This document shows positions 20,143-20,174 of a DNA stretch of 20,174 nucleotides, in pieces. The notes beneath the pieces were generated by a model. That model was not told the origin of the DNA, did not search any database, and saw only the letters and a list, made by a program, of their open reading frames with translations. How positions within the stretch are numbered: the stretch's first letter is position 1; each line of letters opens with the position of its first letter. The translations under genes and the position numbers were made by a program. The stretch covers positions 1 through 20,174 of the forward strand of contig JADHYV010000155.1 in the NCBI GenBank assembly GCA_027604705.1, read 5' to 3'. Source of the DNA: Allomyces arbusculus. Lineage: Eukaryota; Blastocladiomycota; Blastocladiomycetes; Blastocladiales; Blastocladiaceae.

Positions 20143-20173
20143 GCCGAACTACTCAGCGGAATTGCGCGCGATA
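20143..20173 (-). repeat. Right 31-base inverted repeat
   Basis: This is an exact reverse complement of 2-32. Read on the minus strand it starts TATCGCGCGCAATTCC, and identity ends after TTCGGC. One further base (C20174, T1 at the other end) lies outside each copy in this window and does not match, so any target-site duplication beyond the TA cannot be assessed here. Confidence 0.9.
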
Positions 20174-20174
20174 C

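Overview
This is a GC-rich, intron-bearing stretch of a compact nuclear genome, most likely from a fungus. The fungal signs are a cystathionine gamma-synthase of the long fungal (Str2/met-7) type, an Afi1/MesA-type polarity protein, and introns of 62-97 bases with CTNAC-like branch points. A two-module 'xFExW...YEVW' coiled-coil protein resembles flagellar/microtubule proteins (CCDC34/CCDC181 type). Together with the GC content this makes me suspect a zoosporic, early-diverging fungus such as a Blastocladiomycota member; that placement is inference.

Layout from left to right: a 31-base inverted repeat (2-32); a small basic protein (+, 423-728); protein disulfide isomerase (-, 875-2754, 4 exons); long fungal cystathionine gamma-synthase (-, 3092-5198, 4 exons); coiled-coil protein (-, 5906-6985); a PROPPIN/Hsv2-like PI3P-binding beta-propeller (+, 7289-8974); a TMEM230/DUF872 two-pass membrane protein (-, 9047-9760, 4 exons); a Siw14-type inositol-pyrophosphate phosphatase (-, 10168-11124, 4 exons, one GC-AG intron); an Afi1-like DENN/SPA protein (+, 12193-15359, 5 exons); a rhomboid-family membrane protein whose catalytic serine is replaced (-, 15545-17771, 4 exons); a putative mitochondrial Tim44/MAIP1-like protein (+, 18396-19571, 3 exons); then about 570 bases with weak ORFs; and the inverted partner of the 31-base repeat (20143-20173).

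All exon models were built by hand from reading frame, family conservation and splice signals, and every join keeps frame. The genes are ordinary host genes and form no pathway, although several act in the secretory and endomembrane system (PDI, PROPPIN, TMEM230, Afi1, rhomboid). Three gene pairs are divergent with shared upstream regions, and three are convergent with 72-185 bases between stops.

What deserves a second look: the exact 31-base inverted repeats that bound the window although no transposase or viral gene lies between them; the serine-less rhomboid; a strong preference for C at intron position +4 (18 of 21 introns); and a MYC-like G-quadruplex motif upstream of the cystathionine gamma-synthase gene.
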